Source: Asterella californica (Eukaryota; Streptophyta; Marchantiopsida; Marchantiales; Aytoniaceae). Taken from it: a stretch of 64,000 nucleotides of DNA. The notes beneath the pieces are model-generated. The model made no database searches and had not been told where the DNA came from. It saw only the letters and a list, made by a program, of their open reading frames with translations. A program made the position numbers and the translations under genes. Positions 48,443 to 58,419 of the stretch are shown in pieces (position 1 is the stretch's first letter; each line of letters begins with the position of its first letter). The stretch covers positions 37,060,501 through 37,124,500 of the forward strand of contig JAYKYS010000002.1 in NCBI GenBank assembly GCA_036924285.1, given 5' to 3'.

Positions 48443-49431
48443 CTACTTCTGCCGAACTGGTCTTGCGTTTTCCTCCAATTCGATTCGATAAGTCTCGAGA
48501 GTCACCTCTTTCAAATCCTTGTAGCTGAAAGCAAACACATGGATATATTTTCGAAATATATCTAGGAATCTACTTTTCTCCTCTTGAGTCACATTGATAC
48601 CAAACTTCAGGGTAGAGAGTCTTCTCACAATCTCTGCCTCACTCAACTCTTCTTTGTCAAGATCTTTCTCCATTGCTGGTCGAGGCAACAAGTCAATAGC
48701 ACTAAGCTGATGTAATGATTCATCTCGACCAAATCCTTCGTCCTCAGACGAGGATTCTTGATCGTAAGAATCTCCGTATCTACTTCTGGGACACTCTGAT
48801 CGTCCTCCGTATCAGATTCTCAGTAGTCACTAGTGGGTCTATCAGAGTCAAAAGTCACAACTCCAACACCCGAGAGAGGAACTATCACTCTATGATTTCT
48901 AGGTCCATTCCGTAAGTATCCTTTGTGCCACCTATCAGTGGTGCGCACAGCTCTTAACCAAGGCCTACCTATGAGCAAATCATAACTAGAGTCCTTTAAC
49001 ACTTGAAAGGACATCAATGTTTGAACTCCCATCACAGACACGACCACCTTCTCTAACACACCAAGAGGTCTTACCCGTTGCTTGTTAGCCATCCCCACGA
49101 CAATGCTAGCCAGGCGAGTTGGTTCCATCCCTAACTTCTTCATCAACCTCTCCGATATGGCGTTTACAGTCGACCCTCCATCCACCAATACGTCAGAGAC
49201 GTAGTGACCATTCAGCCGGACTTCAATCTTTGAAGCCCTAATGCATACCTCTGAAGCATGCACATCCACCACACCAACTCCCACAGACTTTGATGTCTTG
49301 CTCTTGGGTTTCTTCTTCTTGCTTCTCTTAGAACTCAGTCCTCCTCTGAATTCCCTTCGTAAGCTAGGATTAAGTGCAATCAGTTGTCCAACAGTGATGT
49401 TGGCTTTCTGAGCACCCACATCTTCAACCAC
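48443..49431 (-). pseudogene. Ty3 element A protease and linker
   Basis: Frame 48820-49431 (203 codons) holds a retropepsin-like domain with VLVDGGSTVN (Asp 84; D-G-G-S form common in plant Ty3 elements) and a distal hydrophobic-Gly motif SYDLLIGRPWLR. It is preceded by a Lys-rich stretch (KRSKKKKPKSKTSK). Frame 48443-48691 is the spacer before reverse transcriptase and ends at a TAG after VRQK. Protease would process Gag-Pol. Confidence 0.82.
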
Positions 49432-49539
49432 ATCATATCCTGCTTAGGAAGATGAAATGGTGAAATCCGTCATCCCCAGCTTCCTTCTTGGCTCCTTTCG
49501 TGTACTCAAAACATTACTCGAACGAGTACTTCTACTTGC

Positions 49540-50693
49540 TTACTCCTCCATGAAAACTGGTTCATCAAAAAATCGAGTTCTTTTCCTTTCTTGAGCTAAA
49601 AGCTCCACCGGTGCATGAGAAGAGTTTGAACTCTCTCCTTTCTCGTAGATGAGATCTCGTACGACATCGATAGTAGCCACCCCCTTGTCTCGTCCTTGTG
49701 ATGGATTTCCTCCACCCACATTCATTCTGACAGCTTCGGCACCTCTTGCTCCGTTGTTAAGACAATTTCGCTGAAAATGAGAACCTCCACACGTCCAACA
49801 AGTGATTCCTCCAAAGTTACCTTGGTTGCCTCCAAAGTTACCTTGATTTCCTCTGTTAGGATTGTTGTCGTAACCTCTTTGACCTCCTCCTCCACCTTTG
49901 TTTCTCCATTCTCGTAACTGCATCACATTTATCTTGAGATCCGTAAGAGTGTCGGTGATGCTCTTTAGCTCGGCATGAAAATCAGAGGTGGCAGTAGACA
50001 TCGTTGTTGGGACAAACGGTCTTGGCACCACCGTTGGAGTAGGAGCTGAGGTTGAAGCAATCACCAATTGTGATGGTGCAGGTGCGATCGTTGTGGCTAC
50101 ACTAGGAGTCGGAGTCGACACCAGAGCAGCATGATGAGGTTGGATGATATCTCCTTCATCCAAACTCTCTTCCATATTTGTCGCAATCTTGATGACCTCC
50201 GCTTTGGTTGCTGGCTTCTCGTACCTCACTTGGGTTCGAATTGAAGGTCTCAACCCTCCCACCAAGTTCTTGATCAGCACTGCTCCAATCCCCGCCATCG
50301 TTAGCTCCACATTGTCTCCACTCTTCCGTAGGACCATCCGAAACCGTTGCTCCAACTTATCCACCCTTTCGGCATATTGCCGAACTTTCTCGTCGTCCCG
50401 TTGCTTCAAATGAGTAAGCTCCACCATGAGCTTCTCATAACTCTCTTCTGGAAGAAATTCTTTGATGAGTGCATTACTCAACGTCTCCCATGTGTCCTCA
50501 ACTGCACCAGGTGTCTGGCTCTTCACTCGGTCTTCATACCACGTAAGAGCAAAATCTTCTAAAAACTCTAGCAGTAACAACACCATTCTTCCTTCCTTCT
50601 CACTTTGTTTCCGATGCAACCCCTTTTGAAGTCTCGTACAAATGGTTCTAAATCTTCATTGTCTTTCCCATGAAACACTGGTAACTTCCCCAT
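49540..50693 (-). pseudogene. Ty3 element A gag with one frameshift
   Basis: The natural start is probably the ATG at 50693, whose product begins MGKLPVFHGKDNEDLEPFVR, the usual start of plant Ty3 Gag. A frameshift near 50610-50620 shifts into the 359-codon frame 49540-50619, with LEFLEDFALTWYEDRV and EFLPEESYEKLMVELTHLKQ, a Pro/Thr/Ala-rich linker, a Gly/Asn-rich stretch (NQGNFGGNQGNFGG) and a knuckle CWTCGGSHFQRNC (C-x2-C-x3-H-x4-C, one residue shorter than the classic spacing). Confidence 0.85.
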
Positions 50694-50906
50694 CTTCTAA
50701 CTATTCTTTCTACCCTTCTAATTTTTGTGCAATAACTATTCGCTAAAAGAGTACGAACATCACCAATTCCATTCGCGAGTAATCTACCATAGGTAAAATG
50801 AAAGGAAATGATTGTAACAACACCTCTTGTGCCATCTCTTCTCCCAAGGTAATCATGAGCTTGAGTTGCATCACCGGCTTCTCTACCATCCGAATGACGA
50901 TCTCCA

Positions 50907-51398
50907 TCACAACTCAGCCGAGTCCTCTTTTGAAGTCGACAACTTCTCCGTCTCAGCTCTTTGAGTCTCGTCCAACTTCTCGACTACTGACGTAAGTAGG
51001 GCGGCCACATCGACGCACTTGTGTCCTCTTGATAGATCACCCACTCCACAACTTGGATAAGGATCTTCGCCTAGAAGATGAATTGGCGCTGGTGACGATG
51101 GACCCACTCGAAGACTTAAATCAGTAAACTCCCGCTTCCCTTTAGCTCTCTCGGTTCTGATTCTAGTTGGACAATTCACTACTTTGTGTCCCAACCCTCT
51201 ACAGAAATAACACCACAAGTCAGTTTCTACTCTTCTCCTCGGAGACTCTACTTGAGGTTTTGTACTAGGGTTCTCAAACTCAACGATAATCTCTTTCGAA
51301 CTCTCTCCGACGTTTACTATGACATCTAAACCTTGAGGAAGGTTTCGAAGTCTAACTTTCCAATCTTTTGAACTTCCACTCATGTTGCACCTTCTCAA
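50907..51398 (-). CDS. Accessory ORF of element A with CCHC knuckle, upstream of gag
   Basis: 163 codons lying between the PBS and gag. It carries a classic retroviral-type knuckle CYFCRGLGHKVVNC (Cys 63, Cys 66, His 71, Cys 76), preceded by basic SPRRRVETD and followed by basic residues, so nucleic-acid binding is likely. The remainder is Ser/Glu-rich and not recognised. Gag has its own knuckle, so this is a second zinc-knuckle protein in the same element. It might be a captured or duplicated gag segment, or a host-derived sequence. The frame is intact although pol is not. Confidence 0.5.
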   Translation of the reverse strand: MRRCNMSGSSKDWKVRLRNLPQGLDVIVNVGESSKEIIVEFENPSTKPQVESPRRRVETDLWCYFCRGLGHKVVNCPTRIRTERAKGKREFTDLSLRVGPSSPAPIHLLGEDPYPSCGVGDLSRGHKCVDVAALLTSVVEKLDETQRAETEKLSTSKEDSAEL

Positions 51399-51521
51399 CC
51401 ATTAAGTGGACAAAATATCTTTGAAGAAAATAACTCTACATCACTTTCTTAACTCTTTCGAGCTTTATATTGAAAATCGTGTATTATACATGCTATACAC
51501 GAATTAAAATCTAATCTAAAA

Positions 51522-51839
51522 TTAACTATCGAAGATATGATCCTCCTCACCATCATTTGTACTCATCACAACAGACATCTTGAACTCACTCTTGTAAGGA
51601 TCCAACTCTACTTCACCAGGAGCATTCGTGGCCTCTATTGTGAATGATGCTTTAAACTCGGCTTTCTTCAAATCTGTGCCAAGGGTCGCGAAAGCTTCTT
51701 GGTATAGGGTAAAGAGGGCACCCCAAGTGCTATAGATGCGTGTTCGTAACTCATCTATACTTAACTTGGGCTTCTCCGTCTCTGTTCGAACTCCTAAACG
51801 TCTCTTCTTCCACCTCGACACTCGAACTGGATTCCCCAT
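51522..51839 (-). CDS. Accessory ORF of element A, unknown
   Basis: 105 codons, starting MGNPVRVSRWKKRRLGVRTE: a basic N-terminus, then an acidic C-terminal half (DPYKSEFKMSVVMSTNDGEE). It is in the same frame as the 163-codon ORF downstream but separated by about 120 bases with stops, so the two may be exons of one product or independent. No family recognised. Confidence 0.35.
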   Translation of the reverse strand: MGNPVRVSRWKKRRLGVRTETEKPKLSIDELRTRIYSTWGALFTLYQEAFATLGTDLKKAEFKASFTIEATNAPGEVELDPYKSEFKMSVVMSTNDGEEDHIFDS

Positions 51840-52053
51840 GAAGTATCTTCAAGACCTCCTTGTATGTCGAAACGTATATCTCTTAGTTGGTAAGAGATCT
51901 CTCCAAGATTTTTGTGGTCTCCAGTAGCTCAACCTCCAAGCTACTAAATCATGAAGTTTCAACAGAAACTTCTCTAATCAGAAGAGATGGTGATGACTGT
52001 ATAAATATTCAGAGAACTGAAATTTGTATATTTTCACTTCCCTCATGGTTGTC

Positions 52054-52432
52054 AACCCCCTCCACTTTGAAAATTTCTTTCTCTCTCTTCAGACCTCATC
52101 TTCTCATGATTTCTTTTGTCCTGGATAGCTTACCAGCCAATCTAAAACACTGGAAAGTTTCTCAGGAAAATAAAATTCACAGAAAATCTGACACTGACTG
52201 TAAACTTTTTCCAGAGAACAGAATTCCTCAACTCTCAATAATAAACCCCCTCAACTTTGAAAATTCATTGCTCCTTCTCTAGACCATCTTTTCCTATGAT
52301 TTCTTTTGTCCTAGATAGGTTATTAGCAAATCTAAAACACTGGAAAGTTTCTCAGGGAAATAAAATTCACAGAAAAGTTGACAGCGACTATACAAATTTT
52401 CCAGAGAGCAGAATTTCTAAACTCACAAATTT
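52054..52432. repeat. 190-bp tandem duplication in the element A leader
   Basis: The block starting 'aaccccctccactttgaaaatt' at 52054 recurs at 52244. Both contain 'tgatttcttttgtcct' and 'ctaaaacactggaaagtttc' at the same relative positions. The two copies have diverged by scattered substitutions. It lies between the accessory ORFs and the PBS. Confidence 0.8.
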
Positions 52433-52702
52433 CTCTCCTCTAATAACTTTCTCTCCTCCTTTCTCTACAACTCTTGTTGCACCCTCTTTCAACTCTCCTC
52501 AAACCCTTTCTAAGTGAACAAGATGTGAAGAATGACTTCGAACGTGTCATATATCACTACGGGATACACGAAAAGTTCTAATATTGCTAACATCGCGTTA
52601 GCTCTCTCTCCTCCCAACGTTCTCTCCATGTGTTCTCTCATAATCTCTTTTTGTCTAATATAGAACTGAACTCTAAACATTTTCAATGATCCCTTCAAGT
52701 GA

Positions 52703-52721
52703 GGTCCCGGCAACGGAACCA
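52703..52721 (-). other. Ty3 element A primer-binding site
   Basis: Four T's after the 5' LTR the minus strand reads TGGTTCCGTTGCCGGGACC. It starts with TGG, as needed to pair with a tRNA CCA end. It resembles the TGGCGCCGTTGCCGGGGA type seen in many plant Ty3 elements. The priming tRNA was not identified. Confidence 0.7.
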
Positions 52722-52725
52722 AAAA

Positions 52726-53642
52726 TGTAAACCCTCCGCGGTCCTATCGATCAACTACCCCCCTCCGATCTCTCAATCTCCACGATCGTCATCCACGAAT
52801 CTGCAACATGTGGGCATGTCTCTCACTCAGGGGTCACCTCTGATGGCTTTGATGGAAGCACACCATGAATCTTGAAGGGAAAAATGCTAAGTTCACTCAT
52901 TCATACACCCACAAACTTATCAACTAAAAATCTCCTTAAACTCATCAACTAAAATCCTCCATTCTAACGACGTCTCTCAAGTTCTCACATGCTAAAAATA
53001 TCCCACACTCTCTATATTACTCAAGTTGTCATTACGACGATGTGAAAACAAGGATAAGGAGCTCTTCTCTACTCTTCTATTTATACATTCTCGGTTTCTA
53101 CTTTGATACCCTCTGGTAACTCAGCCGTAACTACTTTTATCGGGTTTTACTACGATATTACTTAAGGTAAAAACATTAATCACATGGGCTTCTTACCTTT
53201 TCACATGGGCTTATTCATTAAAGTCAACAACTTCTAGAAGGGTTCTAGAATATTCTCAAAGAATCTCGAATTTCCACCCCCTCTCTACACTAGGACCCAC
53301 TAAAAAGGAAACATGTGGAATCTCTTCTTGTTTTTAATGCCCACAAAGTCCACAACTTTAATCCAACCACTCATATCAAATCAAAAAGGAGATAATGGAT
53401 ACTTTCCACCTCCTTTCTACCTTTTAGACAAGATGACAAGATAGTAGTGCTCACTCTTTAAGAAATATCTGAATTTTGCCAAAAGTACAGCTAAGTTTAA
53501 CCATGACTAACTTTTAGCTAGTCATGACTAACTTGATACCTCATTAAAGTACTTTGGCAGCAAATAAACATTCTCAACACTTAGTTATAACTAAATACCT
53601 TACTAATAGACAAACTTCCTATGTGTAACATAGGTCGTTACA
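52726..53642 (-). repeat. Ty3 element A 5' LTR (917 bp)
   Basis: Direct repeat of 44876-45796. Immediately right of it the sequence continues GTTCGAATCC, completing the interrupted B-box-like target. Confidence 0.93.
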
Positions 53643-54997
53643 GTTCGAATCCTCAATCCTATGACTAGAAGAAATTAACTCTATTGGGTACAGTTCACAT
53701 AGCAGGTTATCTCGTATTATTTCGTTGATTAAAAAACAAGAATTTCTCAGAGTGACTTAGAGGGGTCTGCTTATTATTTATTTTTCACCAAAGCCATCCA
53801 TAGCAACACATGATTGGTTGAAAGTGAAAATAAATCATGTATAAATACAATGAGATCCAAATACAATGAGTGAACTAGACTCAAGTGATTATGCGGGCTT
53901 TATGATTACAATTCGAAATAACTAGAATACCGTAATCAACAATATTAAGATCTTCCGACATTGAGATATGACGATACGACTTTGAGATGAAACCCCAGGT
54001 GCCCCTTGAAGTATGTCTTGTAACCAAGAGTTAACTCGTTTTACGGGTGGGCTGTAAGTGAAGAAACAAAAAAAAATATTTCAATAAATTAAAATATCTT
54101 AATTTTACAACACATGAATTAAAATTAATAATATTAAATAATGATGATAAAATGCTATAAATTAATACTAAATAAATTTATGTCCTAAACTTTTGCGTAG
54201 GTGGATTACAACAAGGTTCGATTTTCATATATGATTTTGAGCAATCCTCACATACCAAGGTTCCGCCACACCCAATTGTAGTAAGCTCGGAGTTTTTCGT
54301 ACAGTCAGTTGTGTCGATACCGTTGTATGGGTACAATTGTGTTGAGTCCGGTCAGTTGTATGGTGCAGATTGTACGCTTAACAGTGGAATATTTAACTTC
54401 TTTGACAAATTGAGGCTCGAAGACTGACAATTGAAAAAGTCACCAACCTTATGAAGCTATTATAGCTATGGTCATTACATTGTATTCATTGTTCATTCAA
54501 CAAATTTATATTTTGGCACTTTTCTCATTTAAATGTCATAAGTTATTGTTTATTATCTTTTCGTAATTATTTTGTGTCTAACCTGAACTCAAAGTATATT
54601 CAAATACACTATCGACTTACACGACAGCATGTAGAATCTCTCAACATTGCCACTGATGGAGGAATAGTAATGCAAACAAAAAAAGATTGAAGCTGCAAAG
54701 TTCAAACACTCTGTTTTCCTCACTTTCTTGTATTTGACGTTATGTTTGTAACACACAATTGGGCAAACTTGTTCTATGTAAAGGACAACTACTGAATGAG
54801 TTGCAGAAATCATAACACAAGTAGCTTCGTGGTATGTTTGTTCATGAGCAGATATAAAAATCAAAGTCTATTTTCAGAAAACCTGTGAATGCATCATGCG
54901 TGTCACTACACTGCACATAGACAACGAAAGACTTCTAAGTTCTATCGACATATGGACTGTCAACTTCTAACAACATCTCTGAAGTCTCTCCAAATCT
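53643..54997. other. AT-rich DNA with dispersed repeat fragment
   Basis: No gene. Positions 53989-54070 share 'gaaaccccaggt', 'taaccaag' and a '(g/a)cgggtg.gctgt.ag.gaa' block with 15148-15410 in the same order, with about 180 bases fewer between them. They are two copies of an unnamed repeat. Confidence 0.4.
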
Positions 54998-55941
54998 TCA
55001 TCTCTCTTCATTCTCTCTAGGCTGAGTTGATATCTCAACAAAGCTACTTGTGCTCTCTTTGAGTTCAGAGCTCAACTGAGCTACTTCTGTTGCCAGGTCT
55101 CGGGATATAGCCTGCATAATCAAGACTAGCAAAAGATCCTATGGAAAACTTCTCTTCAAGCGATTTCGCTGCATAGCAACATGGATGCTCTCCCATAAGA
55201 ACTTGGTTAGGAATTGTGGTCAATTTGGCCAACCATGCACATCTCCTGCAGAAGAAAATGACAACTCGATAAGCAAACAGGAAGGAAGAAAAGCTGACAA
55301 AGAGTTTTGGAAGCAAGAGACTAAACACTGACTTGGAAGTTTTGACAATCCATGACCTATCATTATTGCCACTGCAGATAAAAGCCACATTGGTGGTCAA
55401 TCTTTTGGTACTGACAACCATGAAGCCATCATGTGCAGTAACTTATGTCTCTCTTCTCGACGATGCACTGAGATCCTTTCCATGGATCCCACATGTGTAA
55501 GCTACAACCACGAGTAGAGAAATAAAAATTGTATCGATTCCGTCCATCTCTATAATGACCCACTACATGACCTGTAAGAAACCAACCTGCAGCAAACATG
55601 GTAGAAACTGATGGCCTCCTACAATGCATGTTTAAGATATGGTGTTTAACATAGGGTTGCCTACATTCAGCTCATGTATCTTTGTGAATTCTTCAGGAGT
55701 AAGAAACACCTGCACGCAATGAAACGAAGGCAACAAACTATAAGCCAAATCTGGTAGCCAGCTCCAGACAATGATAAATTTGTAGACCATCAAAGGTTAT
55801 CGATGTTCAACCCTGATCCCACGTCTGCAATATGGTCAATTGATATAAGACCGAACAAACCGACATAAGATGTCGATGGACTACAACAGACAAATCTTCA
55901 TATTCGTTCGCTGCAACGTCCTCCACTCCATCAATTACTAC
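54998..55941 (-). pseudogene. Exon-like islands of an unidentified gene or gene fragment
   Basis: Three minus-strand islands read like protein despite lacking a common frame: about 55812-55941 (VVIDGVEDVAANEYEDLSVV), about 55640-55709 (VFLTPEEFTKIHELNVGN, preceded by a TGCAG acceptor) and 54998-55111 (AISRDLATEVAQLSSELKES ... RENEER then stop, preceded by a TATGCAG acceptor, with a heptad-like coiled-coil pattern). A further 66-codon frame at 55429-55629 and a 118-codon frame at 55065-55421 overlap. I do not recognise a family. It could be a real spliced gene, the 3' end of a decayed one, or chance. Confidence 0.25.
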
Positions 55942-57611
55942 AGGTTCAATTCAAACATCGGTTCTTTCTTTGACATCATGGACTAGTAGTGTGAAAAAAG
56001 ATCAAATACGAGTAATGAATTCAAACTTCATGCTTCTTTCTCTTGAATGAAGCGTGAAATAGAAACTCGATTGTGTGGATTGTGTGTCCTACACGTGAAA
56101 GGCGTAAGTGCACGGACTCTGAACTTCGAGACTCTCAATTATACTCATTACACGTTGTCGTGTCGGATATTGCGTGAAGGATGTCCAGGAAAACGTGAGG
56201 TTCCTGGCTGTGGAGATGTTGTGTGCTGAAACAGAGACAAGACAGAGAAAAACAACCACGAAAACGAACGCTGCGATATATACCAACTCCAAATGTATGT
56301 ACACTTCCGGTTCTTTCTCCTAAGAGCACAGAACTGAAAAATAGACCAGAGCGGTCTGTAACCTGCTTCAAAGCCCTTAAAATCAACCCTTGAATCACAA
56401 CCCTGACCTAAAAACATCGAAGCGTAGCTCAAAGCAAGAGAAACTTCCCTTTGCTAACAAGCAGAGCCACAGCAGTATCACACGATCCAAACCCAAGTCC
56501 AAACCACATCCATGTACAGGTTCTTAGCTAAAGCTAGGTACCACAAGCTGTATATAGCCAACCAGAACTCTAACGAACTCAAAAGAGCAAAACCCGTAGC
56601 GAAGAAACCGAAAAAGACCTATCTGTGGACTTCCTCTTTTCGCTGAACAGACTTCAGATGTCGATAGGGTCTCCTCCGCTGACTCCTTTAACCCAAGAAA
56701 CCTTAAGATCCGACTCCCAACAGCCGAGATATCACCGATTTTCGGTCGCATGTGACCGAACCTTCAAAAACTCCTCCCTGCGGCTTAAAACCGCACACAC
56801 CGCACACACGGATCGTCTAAACTAATATCTGTCTTCTCTGGTAGGTAGATCTAGCTACCCTGAACTCAACAAGACTCCAAACAAGCCGTTTGGAGTTCTC
56901 CTTGCAAAACCACTCAAGAAATTTGATCGTAGGTTGCAAAAAACTGACGTAAATCGGCTCCCTTCGGCTCAAACTCGCTCATCACACCCAAACCAACAAT
57001 CCAATTAACGTATTGTCTTCTCCTATGAGTAGATGAAGACTCCTTGATCGCGTAGGCACCAAGAACGAAGAGCTTGGCTCACCGATCGCGAAGAATAACC
57101 CAATCTCAGATCGCAGACGAACAAAAATCTGATGTAAGCGCTTCCCTACGAGCCAGTTTCACTCAAAACTCCCTAACTGCCCGATGAAACTTCGTATCGT
57201 CTTCAATTTCCTGAAGAACTCGTTGTTTTGATCCCGATGGATCCGAGGACAGCAAGTTTGGACTCCGAAACGGTCCGAACGGTCCAACTCTCCTTCACAG
57301 GTAACTGAAAACCTTAAATCTACCTCATGCGTCTCAATTTCTCTCAGTACACATCCTCTGATCCGTCTCTTCTCAAACCGTCTTAACCTGTGCGTAGCTT
57401 GCACAGATCTGAACCCGATGACACCTTGCGCGTGTATATTGGACTTCTCAATTCTCCAAAACGTCCACTGACAGGTCACGGGAACAAGCAAGCCCCTTAA
57501 GCAGCCCCCTTGTAACCGTCTCTGTACGTACGTAGTTCTCTCAATAATAAATGAAGCAGGCCCCTTGCGTCTTTGATATAACGTCTCAAGTCTCAAATAC
57601 CCAGTCAGCAA
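55942..57611. other. Intergenic or retroelement-flanking DNA
   Basis: No domain recognised, although a 179-codon minus frame spans 57159-57698. Part of this may be the 3' LTR of Ty3 element C, whose other LTR lies outside the window, so its limits cannot be set. Confidence 0.3.
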
Positions 57612-58265
57612 GTAACTAAGGCTTAGCTTGATTTTACCTTCTTTCGAATCGCATAACTTCTTCACTAGATGTCCAAACGAAGTAAACAAGATGCCCATGG
57701 AAAGCTAACAACGAGCTCTACCCATCTATGCGATAAAAGTGAAGATCCGAAGTTGTGCCAAAGCTCGTAAGCTGGGGCCTAGCTTATTTTCTCCATTTTT
57801 CGAGTCCTATAACTTCTCCACTAAGCGTCCAAACGAAGTAGACAAAGTGCTTATGGAATGCTGACAAAGAGCTCTATCCACTGATGCGATAAAAGCGAAG
57901 ATCCAAAATGGTGCCAAAAGTCCGTAAGCTGGGGCCTAGCTTGCTTTCTCCATCTTTCGAGTCTTGTAACTTCTCCACTAGGCGTCCAAATGAAGTAAAC
58001 AAGATGCTTATGGAAAGCTGACAAGGAGCTCTACCCATCTATGCAATAAAAGTGAAGATCCGAAGTTGTGCCAAATGTCCGTAAGTTGAGGCCTAGCTTA
58101 TTTTCTCCATTTTGTGAATCTTGTAACTTCTCCACTAGGCGTTCAAACGAAGTAGACAAAGTGCCTATGGAGTGCTGACAAGGAGATGTATCCACTGATA
58201 CGATGAAAGTGGAGATCCAAAATTGTGCCAAAAACTCGTAAGCTGGGGCCTAGCTTGTCTTCTCA
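57612..58265. repeat. 157-bp tandem repeat, four copies plus a fragment
   Basis: Units start at about 57612, 57767, 57924, 58081 and 58238 (the last truncated); the spacing between the last four starts is exactly 157 bp. Units 1 and 3 share variants such as 'aaacaagatgc' and 'cccatctatgc'; units 2 and 4 share 'agacaaagtgc' and 'tccactgat'. This gives a 314-bp two-unit period. It lies just downstream of element C's pol (minus strand), where Ty3 elements often carry tandem 3' noncoding repeats. Confidence 0.92.
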
Positions 58266-58419
58266 TGAGTGTCTTTGGACCGACAAGCATCGAAGTTTGA
58301 ATTTCAGATAGGAGCCGGTCCACGACACGACATCCATCCTCTCCAAATCTGTGCATCCTCCGGTATGCATCTGAGATACCAACCAAGGAGTGGACCGGCA
58401 CACACTTCGTCATATCGTC

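Larger units (their letters stand above)
44876..53642 (-). mobile_element. Ty3/gypsy LTR retrotransposon A, full length
   Basis: LTRs 44876-45796 and 52726-53642 start TGTAA and end TTACA and differ at about 30 positions by eye (roughly 96-97% identity). On the minus strand: 5' LTR, PBS, two accessory ORFs, gag, protease, reverse transcriptase, RNase H, integrase, PPT, 3' LTR, the Ty3 order. Flanking GTTC (44872-44875 and 53643-53646) is a 4-bp target duplication. Pol is broken by several stops and frameshifts, so the copy is probably dead, yet it is nearly identical in the integrase region to element B at the right edge. No chromodomain follows the integrase. Confidence 0.93.

Noticed and set aside
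53643..53665. tRNA gene at the GTTCGAATCC motif
   Set aside because: Only the B-box matches. The flanking bases do not pair as a T-stem and no acceptor or anticodon stem can be formed.
57612..58265. CRISPR-like repeat array
   Set aside because: Units are contiguous and 157 bp long without unique spacers, in a eukaryotic retroelement context.
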